Of a DNA stretch of 23,279 nucleotides, positions 19,479 to 23,279 are shown piece after piece (the stretch's first letter is position 1; each line of letters begins with the position of its first letter). Source of the stretch: Silene noctiflora (lineage: Eukaryota; Streptophyta; Magnoliopsida; Caryophyllales; Caryophyllaceae); assembly GCA_009801015.1 (NCBI GenBank), contig VHZZ01000469.1, positions 29,601 to 52,879 on the forward strand, in the 5' to 3' direction. The position numbers were made by a program, and so were the translations under genes. The notes beneath the pieces were generated by a model that ran no database searches, was not told the DNA's origin, and worked only from the letters and a program-made list of their open reading frames with translations.

Positions 19479-20681
19479 TCTTAGTTTAGATTAGCATAAT
19501 TACACTTTAATCTTCTCTTTGTTATTCAAGTAATTTGAGACCCCCAGCAGCTCCGTTCCTTCAAACACGACAAGGAATCCCACGAGTCCTACAAGCTCTT
19601 GCTCCTCCTTGGAATAATTGAAGGGGCCTAATTGTCATTTAACCCCTTCGTTAACCCTAATTTTGGACTTAGTATAAATAGCCAATGTAATTGGAGAGAG
19701 AAGGACACCATGCTCTAGAGAGCATTTCTACTTCATCTCTTAGTTTAGATTAGCATAATTACACTTTAATCTTCTCTTTGTTATTCAAGTAATTTGAGAT
19801 CTAGTCTATAATAGAAGAATACTGGGGTTTTGTATTGGGGAATTGACAACTCCTCATCATTAATGAAAGCTTTCTTCCATTGTTCTTCCATTCTCTTAAT
19901 CATCTTACGTTGATATAATCGTTCACTATTTACTTAATAATTTATTTACTTGTTTTATTATTTACTTCATCATCATGTTTATACTTGGTAAGATGTTTGA
20001 CACCCTCTTTTGCATGCTTACCACCATGATGTATGAGTAGTCCTTTAACTAGGGTTAATGGGGGAGTAGGGGAGTAATCATGGGGTAGGTCTATGTATGA
20101 TGAGTTCGTATGAATGATTGTTCACTATGTTTTTCAACCTATGCACATGTTATGTTTGATGAAATGCTTGATTGACAACCTAACATGATTCTCTATCTCT
20201 TTAATGAAACTTGTAAGACGTAAATCAACTATAGTTTTGTTAGACCATGCATTTGTTGAATAGGGAGGAAGAACTTGTTGTAGGTGTCGTAAGCTATAAA
20301 TCAACTCGACTCCGAGACCTAAGTCTCCCTAAGGATTGTAAGATATAAATGAACTCGATCCTAGCATAACTCAGTCATTTACCGGATTCATCACTAAGAT
20401 CGCACCATGTTTTCCCTATGAACCCATGACACCCTAGTACCTTTAATCAATTGTTTACATCTCCACTTTTAATTGTATGCTTGTTATTACCTTCATTTAA
20501 ATTTTCATTATAGAAGCATAGCTTTCATCTCAACCCAAATTTGTGACACTGAGACATGACTAGTTTGCATTTGATCATATTTTGACGACTCGTCCTTTGG
20601 GATCGACCTCTACTTGTTACTTGCTAGTTAGTTAGAGTATAAATATTGTTTGATCGGGCGTGACGACCTAAGCCCACACTA
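19479..20681 (+). mobile_element. 3' LTR of the Athila-like element, truncated and rearranged
   Basis: Bases 19541-20681 (1141 bp) match 10579-11720 of the 5' LTR, including the TATA box (19673-19680) and the three TGTAAG motifs (20212, 20287, 20337). The first ~410 bases of the LTR are absent. In front of it lies a 62-bp piece (19479-19540) that is identical to 19738-19799, so the LTR has suffered a tandem duplication with 259-bp offset followed by loss of its left part. It ends CCCACACTA (the 5' LTR has CCGCACCA), so the terminal CA is mutated to TA. Confidence 0.75.
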
Positions 20682-20686
20682 ACATA
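20682..20686. repeat. Right target-site duplication (ACATA) of the Athila-like element
   Basis: Exact copy of 10163-10167, directly after the LTR end. Confidence 0.8.
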
Positions 20687-21482
20687 TCACATGCATTATG
20701 AGCAAAATAAAGACCAACCTCAATGTGTGTATTAAACATAAAAAATGGACACATGGTATGTCATTTAGGTCTTATTTAACTTTTGACATTTGTCCCACAA
20801 ATACTTATAAGTCACATGCTTAATTATCTTATATAATTAAGTGTTAATTTGGCCATTTCCATTTAAAAAGTATAATTAATTAAACAAATACACTAAACTT
20901 TTAAGTGATATTTGACCATTATATCAACATATAATGGGTCACATAAAACCCAATTAGCTAATTTTAAATATCCTTGTAATATTATTTAGTTAATTACCTC
21001 CGCCTCACAATATATATTCATACCGTATAATTAAAACTAATCAGTCATTAGTAAATAATAAAAATTTAGTCAATTAACATTTAATTACTAAATTTCATCT
21101 TAGTTAATCATATTAGAAATAAGATATAAAATTTATTAGTCGATTATCATATAATCGAATAATAAATTTACTTGGCCTGAGTTTCAAACTCATTATCAAA
21201 CATAAAATTCACTTAACTAAGGTTCATTCAATATTTAAGGGACTAACTTGTCTGTATCATATACAAATTATTAGTTTTTCCATTCGGGCTCCTTCCTATA
21301 GGTGTGACTATAAGGGATCAGCTGAACACCGTCGTTATATGATAGTAACGTCAAACCCTAGTCAGTTAATTATTCCAGATATACGTTGATCAGCTGACGA
21401 GTATAAGAATATATCCCGCGTATATTCCCTTTATGATATTTAGTAAGTAGACGCACTATTGTGGAGGACACCCACTCCAACA
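20687..21482 (-). mobile_element. Ty1/copia 3' LTR, proximal (U3) part
   Basis: On the minus strand the LTR starts at 21482 with TGTTGGAGTGGGTGTCC and CACAATAGTGCG, directly after a polypurine tract, so it is a 3' LTR. It is AT-rich through U3 and continues, after the Athila-like insertion, at 10167-9623. Confidence 0.75.
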
Positions 21483-21495
21483 ATCTCCCACTTTT
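21483..21495 (-). other. Polypurine tract of the minus-strand copia element
   Basis: On the minus strand AAAAGTGGGAGAT abuts the LTR start TGTTGG. This is the usual copia arrangement and gives orientation. Confidence 0.75.
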
Positions 21496-22342
21496 CCGAT
21501 ACAAGTGTACGCTACCGATTCTCTTGTCCGTTATATCTCCCACTCAGTGCAAGGTGTCTTTCAGGTCATACTTGAAAATGATCATATCAAGTGTGGTTTC
21601 CTCGATCGGGAGAGTAACTGTCTGACCGGAAAATATACCATAGATCTCTTCTGAGCGTGGCCATGCATTTCCAGTCACTACTCCTCAAGTGACCCTGAGA
21701 TTTTTAAACCCTGACGAGGGTGGACAATTCCTTTTGACCTATTTTATTCGCTCAATCACAGACCATCATTATCCAGAAGATGCCCATCGGCATCCTTTTA
21801 CGGCACGACCTAGGACAAAAAGAAAAGCCAATCGGAAACTGTACCGACTCAGACAAATAGTCACTAGTCAAAAGAATCGACTCAAAATGAAAAACTATAG
21901 AAGTCCTTTCCACGACCAGGTTAAAGAAACACAAGGACTCTATAAGGGGTCACCGTCCGACAGAGTGTCTCCACAATCAGCCTATGTAATCGACTTGTCA
22001 TACAAATGACCCTATGGTTGTCGAACTCACCATCAATCGACTTACAATCTAGTCACTCCGAGACGTCACCGCATTAAGTAACTAGGGACAAAATACAATG
22101 TTAATCCAGTTCACTTGAAAGGTTCAACGTTGTCTCCACAGCCTATTCGGATTAAAAAAAGTATCAAAATAAAATTCAGTTGATACTGAATAACTGAGTA
22201 TGTGAACAACTCAGACGATGAATGTGATTATCATATATGTAAAATTACTACACTATCTAATTATTAAACATCATATAATTTAAAACAATTTTGGTATACA
22301 CCTCAATCCCATTGAGATGACATGACTATCATTTTAAGCCTA
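21496..22342 (-). other. 3' untranslated region of the minus-strand copia element
   Basis: No gene is visible on either strand. The plus-strand open frame at 21689-22009 is antisense to this region and has no recognisable content. On the minus strand the stretch leads from the end of pol to the polypurine tract, through phrases such as CCGGTCAGACAGTTACTCTC that I associate with the 3' ends of this copia group. Confidence 0.6.
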
Positions 22343-23186
22343 TGACAAGGCTTTAGTTACAGGATCAGCAACACTTGCATATGTCCCAACCTATAAATTG
22401 CTATTTCCCTTTGTTTTACGTAATCCCATATTACATAAAACTCCCTGAGTACATGCCTAGACTTATCTCTAGACTTAGGCTCCCTAGCCTCAAAATAGCT
22501 CCCATTGTCATCACAATATATTGGGACAAAATCAACGACCACAGGAACTACTTTTAGTCCCTCCAATACTGTCGAATGCTATTTCATTTTGCATCATCAA
22601 ATGTTACAATGTACTTAGATTCCATTACAAAATACGCATTGTTTGACTGCCTGGAACTCTTCCAAAGGATGGCTCCTTAAAAAGAAGCCAGACTGGGATT
22701 CAGAACCATCCCAATGTGTTTGGAAACTGCCATTCGTGTAACCCCTTACATGAATCTCAAAATCACCTCCAAACAACTAGAACAAATCCTTAGTCCTTCT
22801 CAAGTACTTAAGGAGAATCTTTACGGCTATTTAGTGACTCTCAGCTAGATTCGATTGGTAACAACTCGTCATACTCAAAGCATACAAAATATCAGGGAGA
22901 GTACACGTCATAACGTAAATAATTGATCCAGCAATGGAAGCAATTGGAATCAATTTTCATACATGCAACTACTTTGAACCGATCAAAAATCTCATCAATA
23001 TAAGTCTTATGACTTAATGCTAATATCCTTTTTAGATTTATCTCCATAAATCAGTATATCTAAAATGTATTACGCTTCTCCTAAGTCTTTAATCATTCCT
23101 AATGATTAATATGTCAGCCACATAGAGAACTATGTAAACCACCTTACTCCCACCAAACTTCATGTATAAACATTATTCCTCGACAC
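22343..23186 (-). pseudogene. pol: Copia pol fragment: C-terminal RT and RNase H, decayed
   Basis: Read on the minus strand from 23186, the RT part shows YMKFGGSKVVYIVLYVADIL (about 23165-23107). The catalytic YVDD box (canonical copia YVDDILLI) reads YVAD (23124-23113), so an active-site aspartate is lost. LSHKTYIDEIFDRFK-like text follows near 23000, with stops between. The RNase H part includes GAILWKSSRQSN and MESKYIV (about 22680-22610; canonical …WKSSKQS…TEAEYIA). The longest open piece, 22566-22357, holds YCDDNGSYFEAREPKS and KSRHVLREF (canonical CDNNGAIAQAKEP and SKHVLRRFH). After a frameshift it ends ADPVTKALS near 22345, the usual pol terminus. Many stops and frameshifts. The upstream half of pol (gag, protease, integrase, N-terminal RT) is cut off by the insertion at 23187. 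Confidence 0.8.
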
Positions 23187-23279
23187 TGTTGGAGTATGTG
23201 TCCTCAACAATAGTGCGATCACATATTTAAATCTCATATTAAGAATACGCAAGGGATGATTCAATATATTGTCAACTGA
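23187..23279 (+). mobile_element. Start of a second Ty1/copia LTR (plus strand), partial
   Basis: TGTTGGAGTATGTGTCCTC with ACAATAGTGCG repeats the start of the minus-strand copia LTR at 21482, with differences and in opposite orientation. No polypurine tract precedes it, so it is the 5' LTR (or a solo LTR) of a new insertion into the RT of the older copia element. GACAC (23182-23186) would be the left target duplication. It runs out of the window. Confidence 0.7.

Noticed and set aside
21689..22009. 106-residue plus-strand frame
   Set aside because: It is antisense to the copia 3' untranslated region and contains no recognisable domain.

Overview
The window looks like repeat-rich heterochromatin of a flowering plant, probably a eudicot. 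I see no host gene, tRNA or rRNA. Almost every base belongs to a degenerate LTR retrotransposon, and the open reading frames that can be named are broken retroelement genes. The species cannot be fixed from the sequence. One ambiguous base (n, 19323) suggests a clone-derived assembly.

The layout is a nest of insertions. (1) Bases 1-711 are the start of a Tekay/Del-like Ty3 LTR on the minus strand, cut into the LTR of the next element. (2) Bases 712-9622 are an Ogre/Tat-like Ty3 element on the plus strand. It has a 5' LTR tail with an intron-like block, a tRNA-Arg-type primer binding site at 2592, two copies of a gag C-terminal zinc-knuckle module, a purine tract, a long hairpin-rich 3' region, a polypurine tract at 8950 and the first 660 bases of the 3' LTR. 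(3) A minus-strand Ty1/copia element cuts that 3' LTR at 9623. Its 3' LTR is 9623-10167 plus 20687-21482, its polypurine tract is at 21483-21495, and its decayed RT/RNase H lies at 22343-23186. (4) An Athila-like Ty3 element (plus strand, 10168-20681) sits inside that copia LTR, flanked by a perfect 5-bp duplication ACATA. (5) A second, related copia element on the plus strand starts at 23187 and interrupts the RT of the first.

Neither Ty3 element shows reverse transcriptase or integrase, so both look non-autonomous. The Athila-like element keeps gag, an aspartic protease domain and a separate ORF resembling Athila ORF-1/env-position proteins, all with stops or frameshifts.

The most unusual signal is the 3' region of the Ogre-like element. 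Between about 8101 and 8768 there are some 25 short inverted repeats with a near-constant six-base loop (TCYYAT) and stems that change on both sides together. Part of this is organised as a ~41-bp tandem repeat carrying two hairpins per unit. A second array of hairpins with matched stem changes lies at 7187-7365.
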